This document shows, one piece after another, positions 41,501-64,000 of a stretch of DNA of 64,000 bases. The translations under genes were made by a program, and so were the position numbers. The stretch covers positions 150,313,967 to 150,377,966 of the forward strand of contig NC_134644.1 in the NCBI RefSeq assembly GCF_030463565.1. Direction: 5' to 3'. The first letter of the stretch is position 1. Every line of letters begins with the position of its first letter. The stretch is from Pelecanus crispus (taxonomy: Eukaryota > Chordata > Aves > Pelecaniformes > Pelecanidae). The notes beneath the pieces are model-generated. The model made no database searches. It was not told the origin of the DNA and was given only the letters and a program-made list of their open reading frames with translations.

Positions 41501-44500
41501 GCACTTGGGTCACAACAACCCCATGCAACGCTACACGCTTGGGGAAGAGTGCCTGGAAAGCTGCCTGGCCGAAAAGGACCTGGGGGTGCTGGTAGACAGC
41601 AGGCTGAACATGAGCCAGCAGTGTGCCCAGGTGGCCAAGAAGGCCAACAGCATCCTGGCTTGTATCAGGAATAGTGTGGCCAGCAGGAGCAGGGAAATGA
41701 TTGTCCCCCTGTACTCGGCGCTGGTGAGGCCGCACCTGGAATCCTGTGTCCAGTTTTGGGCCCCTCAATACAAGAAAGACATTGAGGTGCTGGAGCGTGT
41801 TCAGAGAAGGGCAACAAAGCTGGTGAAGGGTCTGGAGCACAGGCCTTATGAGAAGCGGCTGAGGGAACTGGGGTTGTTTAGTCTGGAGAAGAGGAGGCTG
41901 AGGGGAAGACCTTATCACTCTCTACAACTACCTGAAAGGAGGTTGTAGTGAGGTGGGTGTTGGTCTTTTCTCCCAAGTAGTTAGTGATAGGACTAGAGGA
42001 AATGGGCTCAAGCTGCGCCAGGGAAGGTTTAGATTGGAAATTAGGAAAAATTTCTTTACGGAAAGCGTGGTCAAGCATTGGAACAGGCTGCCCAGAGAGG
42101 TGGTGGAGTCCCCATCCCTGGAAGTGTTCAAAAAACGGGTAGATGTGGCACTTCGGGACATGGTTTAGTCTAGTCTACCCTTGACTGGTTTAGTGTGGAC
42201 TTGGTAGTGTAGGTTAATGGTTGGACTGGATGATCTCAAAGGTCTTTTCCAACCTAAACAATTCTATGATTCTATGATTCTATAGCAATAGGACAAGGGG
42301 TAATGGTTTAAAACTAAAAGAGGGTAGATTCAGACTAGATATATAGAAGAAATTTTTTACAATGAGAGTGGTGAGACACTGGCACAGGTTGCCCAGAGAG
42401 GTGGTAGATGCCCCATCCCTAGAAACATTCAAGATCAGGTTGGATGGGGCTCTGAGCAACCTGATCTAGTCAAAGACGTCCCTTGCTCATTGCGGGGGGT
42501 CGGGGGGGAGGGTGTTGGACTAGATGACCTTTAAAGATCCCTTCCAACCCAAGCTATTCTATGATCCTAAAGGGTATACTTCTACTACAGTTAAATGCAT
42601 GAGTGAAGCTCAGAGAAACTTCAACTACACAAACCCCAATCACACTTCAACTGCAGATGTATCCTATAACTAGGGTCAATCGTAGCTACTCTTTAATCTC
42701 TGATTCAGCAGAGATGCCACCGTGTGCCTAAAGTCATTCAGGTTTCAGTATCCCTAAGTGCAAAACTGGACGGACATTATGACCTTAGAAGAACATCATC
42801 CATCAGAGAGATCATATTAAGAAGCATGCTCTTTAAAGACAAGGACTGCAAGGTTAATCAGATCTTCTTTAAACAAATGATTGGTGATTAATACAAAAAA
42901 AGTATCTCTGCTGTGTCTTTTAAAAAATGTAATATCATTAATGAGATGTATATATATATACACACATACACACTCAGACATATGAGTCTGTTTATATATC
43001 TATCTCCCTACCTATCTCAAGGTACTGGAAATTGGATGCAGTAAAGGCAATACAAAAATACATTAAAAATAGGTCACCAGAAAGCAGACTGAAGGGCTGT
43101 AGCAGAATCAGCAATACAGCCCATACATCCCAATTCTTCATTCCATATTAAGCCCTCATTCCTGTTACCATGCTCAGACTCCACAGCAAAGATGTAGCAG
43201 TTATTTCTTGTGCAACTTTTGCTCAATGGACTTTGACTTTTACTGAAACCTGATAAACTAAGTTAGCGATAAACTTATTGATGTTAGACCAGTCATACAA
43301 TTAACAGGCTGCATAATAAGCAGTATTTCACCAAGAACTACCAATAAGCACAAAATGTTGGAGTGCAGTCAATCCACAACAGAAGCGGAGAGCTATGTTG
43401 AAGGCTAGGACAGTTGCGGAGGGGCTACGCAGTTGAACAATTGTTGCCTTCCCATGTCTTAGATGTTCTAACTACAAGCGATGCCAGGCCCCTGGCTGCA
43501 ATGCAGTTTCTTGTTTACAGAAGTTAACCTTCATGTCATGTCTCTTGGCTTCTACGCTTTGTATTTCCCCATCTTCACAATTCCTATAAAGAACGCAGAG
43601 TTTGAAGCTAAGGAAGCTCAGTTTCAAAGTAATGGAGACAAAAATGCACCCGGAAGGCACTCAGATGCTACAAGTGGAAAAGTTTAAACCAAAGGAGTCT
43701 GTGTTTACATTGGCAAAACAAAGTAGAATTAAAAAGCAGAATTAACAATTCTTAGAAAATGCCCTGGTAAAAATCCCTCAGTACCTTAGATATAAGGGTC
43801 TACTATAGTTATTGAACATTTTTTCACATCCAAATAGCAGAGAGAAACCTTTCTCCAATTAAAATTGGGAATTTTTTTTTTTTAAATTACATTCAGAACC
43901 GTTGCAACTAACAATTTACTTGTGAAAACAAGTAACAACATCTTACATATTTTTACAGCAGTTAGCTTTTAGACTGAAAAGCACTTAAACTTGCTGGCAG
44001 TCACATTCAAAATAAGAAAAGATTTGCAGTTCCCAGGCAGTGAACTCTCCAACTGCCAAAGCACGCCCTGGATCGGGCTCGGCCTCCCCTGCCCATCACC
44101 TCCAGTCATCACTGCGCACTTGCCTATGCAATACACCTTTTTCTAGGAACACATTTTTTCCTTGAGAGGAATCGTTCTTTCTCTTGCTTTTTTTTTTTTT
44201 TTTCCCCATTTACTGCTTATCACTAATTTCAGAGTTATTTTCCCAAACTGACTTTCTGAGGGGCATTTTGAAACCCCACCTAAACCGATCAGGACCGCCA
44301 TCACCCTCAGGCTGAAGTTTGCCGCCAGCACTGCAGACCCACTCGCGCTGTTAGGGCCACGGCTGCCCCTGAGGGGCTACCGGGGAGGAGACCGCTCCCT
44401 GCTCGGGTGGCCACCATCACCACAGCCCCCAGAGCAGCCTGACAGCCCCCAGAGCAGCCTGACAGCCCCCAGGGCAGCCTGACAGCCCCCAGAGCAGCCT

Positions 44501-44689
44501 GACAGCCCCCAGGGCAGCCTGACAGACCTCCCTGCTCCAGGGACCTGCTCGAAACCCTATGAGCAAAACCCGCTCCCGCTCACTCCTGCTTCTTCCAGGA
44601 GACCTCCCTCCCGCTACGGCATACCTGTAGGGACCCAGTGCAGCAGGAGCCTTAGCAGTGCTGATTATTTTCTTCACCAGCGAGGCCAT
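33801..44689 (-). CDS. RIDA: 2-iminobutanoate/2-iminopropanoate deaminase RidA (UK114/HRSP12), six exons
   Basis: RidA hydrolyses reactive enamine/imine intermediates made by PLP enzymes such as threonine dehydratase, releasing ammonia and a 2-ketoacid; it works as a trimer in cytosol and mitochondria. Coding exons: 44625-44689, 37587-37692, 36959-37013, 36004-36072, 34302-34357 and 33801-33863. They join to 414 bases, 137 codons plus stop, the same length as human. Family marks are [20 protein letters not shown] at the start, [36 protein letters not shown], and [20 protein letters not shown] near the end, with the carboxylate-binding Arg at residue 107. All junctions are GT-AG and in frame. 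It shares a CpG-island promoter with POP1, head to head, 368 bp between the two start codons. Intron 1 (6.9 kb) holds nested CR1 elements. Confidence 0.97.
34302..34357 (-). CDS. RIDA: RIDA exon 5 (residues 99-117, active-site Arg)
   Basis: Acceptor TAATTACAG, donor GTAAGT. It encodes [18 protein letters not shown], holding Arg107 of the PAR motif. Residue 99 is Phe here where human has Tyr. Confidence 0.96.
34969..35112 (-). mobile_element. CR1 LINE 3' fragment, minus orientation
   Basis: AGAATCATAAAATAGTTTGG, GGAAGGGACCTTTAAAGATC and following sequence are the reverse complement of a CR1 3' UTR and ORF2 end. Lies in RIDA intron 4 in the sense of RIDA. Confidence 0.93.
35521..35544 (+). repeat. 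Poly-T tract in RIDA intron 4
   Basis: 24 T residues, preceded by further T-rich sequence from about 35511. On the transcribed strand this is a poly-A run. Confidence 0.9.
36004..36072 (-). CDS. RIDA: RIDA exon 4 (residues 76-99)
   Basis: Acceptor AATTTCTAG, donor GTAAGT. It encodes [22 protein letters not shown] and one base of codon 99. Confidence 0.96.
36959..37013 (-). CDS. RIDA: RIDA exon 3 (residues 58-76)
   Basis: Acceptor TTCATTAG, donor GTAAGT. It encodes [18 protein letters not shown] plus one base. Confidence 0.95.
37587..37692 (-). CDS. RIDA: RIDA exon 2 (residues 22-57)
   Basis: Acceptor TGTTTTCAG, donor GTAAGA. It encodes [20 protein letters not shown] through EEAKQ. Confidence 0.96.
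39484..39558 (+). repeat. 75-bp direct repeat, copy 1 (host flank of outer CR1)
   Basis: It begins TTTCTTCTCTTGGTATGC and ends CCAGAGATATGGAT. It is identical at all 75 positions to 40352-40426 and lies directly before the outer CR1. Confidence 0.97.
39559..40335 (+). mobile_element. Outer CR1 LINE, 5' part
   Basis: It starts in ORF2 with a sequence encoding [20 protein letters not shown], runs through the reverse transcriptase part ([18 protein letters not shown]) and is cut off at AGGGCCTGTA. Frameshifts break the frame. It continues at 42284 after a nested insertion. It belongs to a different CR1 type than the inner copy. Confidence 0.9.
40342..40435. repeat. 10-bp inverted repeat around the second 75-bp copy
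   Basis: TTTTACAGCA at 40342-40351 is the exact reverse complement of TGCTGTAAAA at 40426-40435, the first CR1 bases of the inner element. Confidence 0.95.
40352..40426 (+). repeat. 75-bp direct repeat, copy 2 (inside the nested insertion)
   Basis: Perfect copy of 39484-39558, at the 5' end of the inner CR1. It is not CR1 sequence. Confidence 0.97.
42284..42570 (+). mobile_element. Outer CR1 LINE, 3' part
   Basis: It resumes as GCAATAGGACAAGGGGTAAT, directly continuing the AGGGCCTGTA break at 40335 in CR1 order, and ends CCAACCCAAGCTATTCTATG. This shows that the 40336-42283 block was inserted later. Confidence 0.92.
42948..42972 (+). repeat. TA/CA microsatellite
   Basis: GTATATATATATACACACATACACAC-like sequence in RIDA intron 1. 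Confidence 0.85.
44421..44520 (+). repeat. Tandem repeat, 5 x 20 bp, in RIDA intron 1
   Basis: Unit GACAGCCCCCAGAGCAGCCT, five copies with one A/G variant, 104 bp from the RIDA exon 1 donor. Confidence 0.95.
44625..44689 (-). CDS. RIDA: RIDA exon 1 (residues 1-22)
   Basis: ATG at 44687-44689 in the CpG island. It encodes [20 protein letters not shown], Tyr and two bases of a split Ser codon; donor GTATGC. Confidence 0.96.
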
Positions 44690-44784
44690 CGTTGCCGCCA
44701 GCCACCTCTGCCCCCTCCTCAGCGCCCCGCTAACCCCCGCCTCCCCCCGCCCGCCCCGTAACGCCGCGGCGCGCAGGGGTGTCT

Positions 44785-44796
44785 GGGAAATGTAGT
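44785..44796 (-). promoter_or_regulatory. ZNF143 (SBS)-like site
   Basis: GGGAAATGTAGT; its reverse complement ACTACATTTCCC differs at one base from the ZNF143/SBS core ACTACAATTCCC. Confidence 0.6.
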
Positions 44797-44827
44797 CCCG
44801 GTGGTGGTGGTGTGTGTTGTTGCGCCG

Positions 44828-44838
44828 TGCGCATGCGC
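44828..44838. promoter_or_regulatory. NRF1 site
   Basis: TGCGCATGCGC, a full palindromic NRF1 motif, about midway between the RIDA and POP1 start codons. Confidence 0.7.
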
Positions 44839-45057
44839 GGTACTGAGGTTGGGGCGGCCGCGTGTAGCAGGCGGAGGCCGTGCTGCGGGTGCCCACCGGG
44901 CCGGTGCCGGGGACCGCTCCGCCCGCCGCTAAGCGCTCCCCGCGTGCCCCCCGCTACGGGGAGGCCGAGCAGCAACCGCCGGGCGCCTAAGGCCTGCCTG
45001 AGGGGCGAGTTGTTGTGACCCGCCCCCTCTCTGCACACGCCGCGGGCCCTGCCGGAG

Positions 45058-58292
<13,235 letters not shown>

Positions 58293-61200
58293 GTAAAATG
58301 CCTTGCTTATACTCTGCTTCTCCTGGAACTGCCAAAGGCAAGAGATTCAGTTTCTCTCTATGCTTTTGTTTTCATTTACTGTCATCTTCTACTGATTGTC
58401 TCTTGCTGTTTTCCTCTAGCATTCAGTTTCAGAATGTTTCCTTCCCCTTTCCACAGCCCCTGGCAGAACAGAAACAGCTTGAAAGTCGCATAGGTTTTAG
58501 AACAGCAATTGTGAGGGAGGGACATGCACCAAAGCTGGTCTTGTGCTCAGTGGAAGCCTCTGTCTGACCATACAGATGATCCAGGTTCGAATCCTGGCAA
58601 GGCCAACCAGGTGCTAAAAGCTACTTAGTTTCTGTTTGGTGTTTAGTCTTCCTGATGCTGTTTATCTCTCCAAGAAGATATCTGCTGTTTCTGGTTTATA
58701 GTCCTACAATGATGAAAGTTGCAATTCCACTAAAAAAAAAAAAGAATTACAGTTGCAAGATTAGCATTTCCAATGGCGAAGATGCTGGTTATGTTAAAAA
58801 ATGGAAGATGCAAGCGTGACTTCTGAAACTTTCATTTCAATGCTGACATACAATATTTCAGTGCAAAATTCAAATTCAGTTGGATTTGAACGTCCTTGAA
58901 AAATGTGCAAAAGCATATGCAGTATACAATGGAATTTGTGTACAGTGCTATGTAGGCATTTCCAATTAGGTCAGATGGACACAGACTGCCTCACCTAATA
59001 CAAGAAACATAATAGCCAGCTAGCAAACGGTAGCAAATAGGACAAGTTGAAGGTTCCAGAGACTGGGAAATACTTCATTTCCTTGGCGGTGTGTTTGCAA
59101 GATGCTGGAATAAACTAGCCTTACCTTTCACTTAAATCAGGTTGAACACCTGTTTCAGTTACTGTCTTTTAGCAATCTGCACAACTCTCTGTTATTTGGA
59201 TTTTCTTACATCCTCCTATTCTACTGTCTGTATCTAGAACAGACTTTTTCCTGTTAATTAGTTCTGCTCAGCTAACTTTCTCATCATGCTGCATCATACA
59301 TGACCTCTCCTTTGGTTCCTTTCTGCTGAGAAGTAAGGTGAGCTATATAGCACTTGTTTACAGATACTGGTTTGAGCTGGTAGACGAGTTAGCAACTACA
59401 AGAAGTAATTTGTCTCCCTTCATTCTGCTTGTTGTGTATGTAAAGATGTGTTCAAGAAGGCAAGATCAGCAGAAGGCATCTAGGCATTGGAAATGTCTCA
59501 TAGTAGTTTCTCTCCCACTGCCAGAGCTGAGTGTCCCTCAGGAACGAGGGGCATGGTAAAGAGGTAATGATGTAAGATACGAAGTCAAGAGGAAAAAAAT
59601 ACCTATGCCTTTTTTTCCTTTGGCTGGCTAGAAATGGCCTTCTTCAAGAACTTTCTGCTTGGGGTTATTCTTCACTTGCAAAAAATCTTCTAACCCGCAA
59701 ACATTCAGAAAATCTGGTGTTAGCTTCTGGTTCCTTTCTGAGTTGTTTTTTGTTTCATCATGAACTTAAAACTGCATCTGCCCTCTCTGACTTTTATTCG
59801 GGAGAGGGAGAAGGTCCTTGATCAGCTAGCGAGGACAGGTAAACTGCATGATACCTTCTAATTTAGGTTCTCCTAAAGGACTTGATGTTACACAAGCACG
59901 TCACTACTAAATAAGTTGAGTAGGTAGAAGGATGAAAGAAGACAGACAATACAGCTTCTAGGAGAAAATCAAAAGGACATCATGGTAAGGGAGTAGAAAA
60001 GGAGAGGCCAGCCCTCCTACAAGAAGCAGTTAAGGAGAAAATACAGGGGACTGATGGTTCAGCAGGGAAAGTGGCTGCTGTTTTCCACATTTCCCACCTG
60101 AGTGACTTCCTAACGCTATGTGGGAAGAGTTACAGGATCATTCGCAATCCCCTGCATACCTATTACATGCGCAGTGGGGGAATCCTGTGGCATGGTAGTT
60201 CATCTCTCCTACCCAAGAAACTCAAGACTGAGGTCTAACTGTCACTCTCCTGTCACCCTCATTGAGTATTCCTAGGTGTTAGTTAGCTGGAAAGAGGCTA
60301 TTGTTACTCTCCAAAGACTGTTGTTACTAAGCTAATTTTGTAGTTGGCTATGTGACAGCTACTACCTGTTCTGTATCTCTGCCTTCATGGGCCTCCTTGT
60401 TCAAGTAGTTTAAGTTACATTTTTTTAAATACTTCTAGAAAATTAATCCATGTTAGATTAGTAAACTCAGATACTTTCATAATTTTCTAGTCAGGGGAAA
60501 GCAATCAAGTGCATTTAATTCTTGGTGTTTTTGAAAGAAAAAGTAAAATTGCGTAGGAATTAATAAGAGGAAGCCTAGGCATAATCAGTTATTGTGCAGA
60601 AAGCATTTTATGTCCAATCTGTTCTCTCTGTGCAAGCATTATGCTTTCTTGCTGCTGTTTACTATTTCAGGACCCATTATAAGGTCTTCCTGAATTCTGT
60701 CAGCTTGGTTTGTAATCTCCTTGGAGAGTGGGGTCTTGTCACATATTTCACTGCCTCTGTACACCAATTAGATTAATTCCTTTTTTCTATAAGCACCCTT
60801 GATTGCCTGGCAGGTTTGCAGGAGTTAAAAAAATCCATTAAATATATGAAAAAGAACCTATTGAAGGTCACTCAATGCAAAAGGATCACCTCTAACTGAA
60901 GAAGTCTGTAAGTCACAAGTGGCTAGAAACTGGCAGAGTGAGGAAATGCAACACTACATACTGATTCCAGTGTTGTACTCTTCCCCAGGACCCTGTTATT
61001 GGTCATACTTGGAATCAGATTACTGAAATGCCCAGCAAGAATTTCATCAAAAGCAACATACTCCCCAAGGTTAGTCTAGTTTGATTTAGCACTTTTGCCA
61101 GCATTTTTCCAACCAGTTCTGTCCCTTCATTCTACTGGTTCTTTTGCCAAGAGTGACCCAGGAATGGAGACTATCCTCCTCTGCAGTTTTTTGAAGGGCA

Positions 61201-63927
61201 GTTTGTTTAACCAAAAAAGGAGTTTAATCATGGCACATAGTATACATCACTACAGCAATAGTATTACCAACATTTCCACAGTGACACCCATGCAAAAAAA
61301 AGTTAGACTTCTCTAACATCTGTAACTTCATTTGGGTGGTATTAATTTGCCCCTTCTGTAAGAAGAAATCTTTTTATGAACCTTAGAACTACATAAACTT
61401 TCTGAGCCTTGGTTTTGATGTAACCTTACTCAGATATGGTAATATAGTGAGTTGATGTTTATTTAAGAAATGTTAGTAGTCATTCATTTGCCTTAATGAC
61501 ATGTCATGTTGATTGAGCAATATAAAGGAACCCTTGCTGTATTCCACACTTTCTTCCCCTTTTTGCTTCCTGGACATTCAAATACTATTAGTATTAGTAA
61601 GATTGAAATGGCACTACGTATGTTAGCAGATTCTGTACGTGTTTTAGCCTCTCTTGTTCTTTAATGTGGTATAGAAGCTAACTTATTTTCTTAGGAAATC
61701 TTTACTAAATTAAAGATGCATTGTTTGTCAAATGAGTGACTAGTTTAGGTAAGTTGCAGCCATCATTTTTGCTTGTGGGTTGTTGTACATGCAATCTGTC
61801 AAATGATACACAGCTGTCCATATCCCTTTTTTCCCAAAATGTTGTTCAGAGATATGCCTGTGTAGTTTTTCCCTTGTGAAGTGACATGCTAACAAATCAA
61901 AGGTAATTTCAGTCTTTCCCAGTTACTCTCACTCCTGAATGCATAATGCATGTGTGCAAGCTGTGTGTTATAGACATGTGCTGATGGGATTTAATCAAAG
62001 AACTATCCTTTTTTCTTCAGGCTGGGGGATAGAAAGTTTGTGAATAAATCACTTTTCACTGCCTTCTCAGCAGGTTTATGCCTTCTGGAAGTCAAGACTC
62101 CCAGTAAGCAGTCAGTGCTTACATGACTGCAAATTAGTGCTGTCTTTTCTCCATTTTAAAGTATGCTTCTGACATTTTGATATGCTTTTACTGTCTTCTG
62201 TGGGAGAATATAAATTCCGCTGCCTTAAAAACTGCTCAACATGGAGTATGGTGGAGCTTTTAAACAATCACTGAATGAGATGCATAGAAGGAAAATACAT
62301 CGTGAAAGATAAGTGAGCTAAAGTTCCTTCTGCAGACAGAGAGCCTGAATCCTTGTCTGTAAACGCACCTCTTGCAGAGGTTTAGGTGTCTGGCATCAGT
62401 TGTCCTGGGACCATGCACCCCTACTTACATACGGCTCTGAAACTGCTCCCTAGCAGTGCTTATATTTTTGCTTTTTGTGCTCTTTCCTCACAGAGGGAAG
62501 CAAAAATTTCAAATAGAAGCACTCTTACTCTTAGGCCTGTCTTCTAAGACTGTTAAAATAATCAGCGACGCAAATCAGAACAGCTTGAAATGGAACAAAA
62601 CCTTCCTCTGTCTGCCTATGTTTTCTAAGCACCAACCATTGACACCAGCAGAAGTAGATAATGTGCTGATTGTCACTGAGCGTTGTGTGCTTAGTAATAC
62701 AACTCCCTATTTCCTATACTAGCTCTAACATCTTACTTCCACCATCATCAGCAATTATTCATCAGTAGGGTTATTTCCCCAGCAATCTTAAAATGTGGAC
62801 TGAAGAAAACAGGAGAGAGGTAAGAAATAAAGAGAACTGGTGTGAGAATTTGGCATTCTGATTTGAATTATAGTATGCTTAGTAGAGAGATTAAATTCTC
62901 CAAGTTCAGTGGAGATCAAGGAGAAAGAATGTACCAAGTTAGAGAAGGATATTTTAGGGTAGTGAGGAGGATATTGGATGGACTGTGGTGATGGAAGGAG
63001 ACTGACTTAAAAGGGCTTTCTAAAGTGGAAAAAACAAATACTTATGCCATTATAGAAGATAGGAATTGTAAAGAACTCCAAGAATTTGACAGGGATAGAC
63101 TGCCTAAACTGTGGTAGTAGAAAGAAGTGGTAAAAAAAAAAAAAAATAAAATCAGAGAAAGTCACAGTGAATAATTTATGGTTGAAGGAACTAGAACATG
63201 TTTAAATAATTTAACATCAAGAGATTTTGGTGTTCACAAATGTTTTCTGTACAGAAGACAGAAAAGTCACTTTTCTTATGTTTGCTTGTAATTATGTGCC
63301 TTTCCCCCTTGGTTATCTGTAAGGGTCAGGAAGGAATTCCCCCACCACCACTACACACAGTTTTGTTGCTGTCTTTTTCTCCTTCCTTTAAGGCATTGAT
63401 ATTTGCTGTATCTCCAGACAGAATGTGCTTTGCTTCTAGGAGTATTGAGTTCTTTTAGGTTCCTGCTCAGGTTCCTATCCTTAAGTTTTGGTCTGAGAAG
63501 GAATTCTAGCTGAATTGGCAAGGACTTCCTTTTTAGTTGTATCGTTCTTAATTTGAAGGAGTGCCACCCTAATCCAGTAATTTCTTTAGTATTTCTTCCT
63601 CTCACATAAATGTAAGAATACTACATCAGCAAGAATGTGTAGCAAGCATCAGCTTAATAACACCCTTCAGACTGTCAGGAGTGCTACTGTATTTAATATT
63701 TCTTTTGAGAGATTTTGCAACTCTTAATAATGGGGACAACTTAAAGATCATAGATTTTAAGTAAATAATTATTGCAGTTATGTTTGGCAGTACCTATTGT
63801 ATTGTTAGTACCACTGAATAATCCATTATCTTCTGTGCAGAAAGTCTTTGTCAACATTAACTGGAAAAATTAGCTGAATCTTCTTTTGAAAGACTGAGTG
63901 ATTTAAAAAACAAAACCAAGCCCATAC
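58293..63927 (+). other. POP1: POP1 intron after coding exon 10 (continues past the window)
   Basis: I searched for the next conserved POP1 block and did not find it, so this intron exceeds 5.7 kb. Apart from the tRNA-like sequence, no repeat or gene is recognised. Confidence 0.65.
58537..58605 (+). pseudogene. tRNA-like sequence (pseudogene or tRNA-derived SINE head)
   Basis: The ends GGTCTTG and CAAGGCC pair over all seven acceptor positions (one G-T pair). The T arm CCAGG-TTCGAAT-CCTGG is perfect and contains the B-box GGTTCGAATCC (58584-58594). CTCAGTGG resembles a D arm/A-box. An anticodon-like stem TCTGT/ACAGA is present but its loop has eight bases and the D arm is short, so the whole is only 68 bases plus the discriminator base. 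A working tRNA is unlikely. Lies in the POP1 intron after exon 10, same strand. Confidence 0.5.
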
Positions 63928-63974
63928 TAGCTACTGTAAAGAAAATTAACTCTATCCCAGCCAAAACCCGCACA
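63928..63974 (-). mobile_element. LTR fragment, minus orientation
   Basis: 47 bp matching the first bases of the LTR at 18298-18841 in the same orientation (GAAAATTAACTCTATCCCAG is identical), including a changed terminal CGCACA where CAGGACA is expected. The match stops abruptly on the left. Confidence 0.65.
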
Positions 63975-64000
63975 AATATGTAAGACCTTGTAGATGACAA

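Larger units (their letters stand above)
40336..42283 (+). mobile_element. Inner CR1 LINE nested in the outer one, with 5' filler
   Basis: CR1 sequence proper runs 40426-42283 and encodes a long ORF2 part: [20 protein letters not shown], the [19 protein letters not shown] and [15 protein letters not shown] reverse-transcriptase blocks, and the catalytic FADD motif (about 41366-41377). The frame is broken by a stop near 41246 and shifts after it, and the 5' end is truncated, so it cannot move on its own. Ends with ATTCTATG repeats. The 5' end (40336-40425) is non-CR1: a short filler plus the 75-bp copy of host sequence. Confidence 0.9.
37693..44624 (-). other. RIDA: RIDA intron 1
   Basis: Largest RIDA intron. 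It holds the nested CR1 complex (39484-42570), a TA/CA-rich microsatellite (42948-42972) and a 5 x 20-bp repeat near the donor. Outside these I see nothing recognisable. Confidence 0.85.

Noticed and set aside
40421-41948. Reverse-transcriptase-like frames as a possible host gene or active element
   Set aside because: They are CR1 ORF2 with a stop and a frame break, 5'-truncated, with CR1 3' UTR and tail; not a host gene and not autonomous.
58461-58485. Exon-like segment with a pyrimidine tract, CCACAG acceptor and a GT donor in the POP1 intron after exon 10
   Set aside because: In the phase left by exon 10 it hits a stop within nine codons and does not resemble POP1.

Overview
This is nuclear DNA from a bird. 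The evidence is several CR1 LINE copies with the typical 3' tail built on ATTCTATG, solo LTRs of an avian endogenous retrovirus type, and vertebrate genes split into many short exons with canonical splice sites. The gene order MATN2 - RPL30 - ERICH5 - RIDA - POP1 is the order I know from human 8q22. The CR1 and LTR types look neoavian, but that is inference.

Layout. Positions 1-2037 hold the end of MATN2 (+): part of its last intron, then a tiny last coding exon for the end of the coiled coil, entered through what looks like a U12-type AT-AC 3' splice site. RPL30 (-) runs from a CpG-island promoter near 7.93 kb to a stop at 4011. All four coding exons join in frame to 115 codons plus stop. 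From 8 to 15.7 kb I see no gene, only one CR1 and small repeats. ERICH5 (+) starts in a CpG island (ATG at 16036), and four exons ending at 26877 join to 208 codons plus stop. RIDA (-) has six coding exons (44689 down to 33801) that join to 137 codons plus stop. POP1 (+) starts at 45058, head to head with RIDA. Ten coding exons (about 523 codons) lie in the window, and the rest must lie beyond 64000.

Mobile DNA. There are seven CR1 loci. One is a nested insertion in RIDA intron 1, with a perfect 75-bp duplication of flanking sequence at the 5' end of the inner element. Two solo LTRs of one family lie in opposite orientations (ERICH5 intron 1 and POP1 intron 3), and a short piece of a third lies at the window end. 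A C-rich minisatellite of about 17 units fills the start of POP1 intron 1.

The genes are housekeeping or structural and are linked by conserved order, not by a pathway: a ribosomal protein, a glutamate-rich protein with a lipid-anchor N-terminus, an imine deaminase, a subunit of RNase P/MRP, and a matrix protein. I found no new multi-gene system. The points most worth a second look are the nested CR1 junction, the U12 splice site, the LTR 30 bp from a POP1 splice donor, the POP1 minisatellite and a tRNA-like sequence in a POP1 intron.
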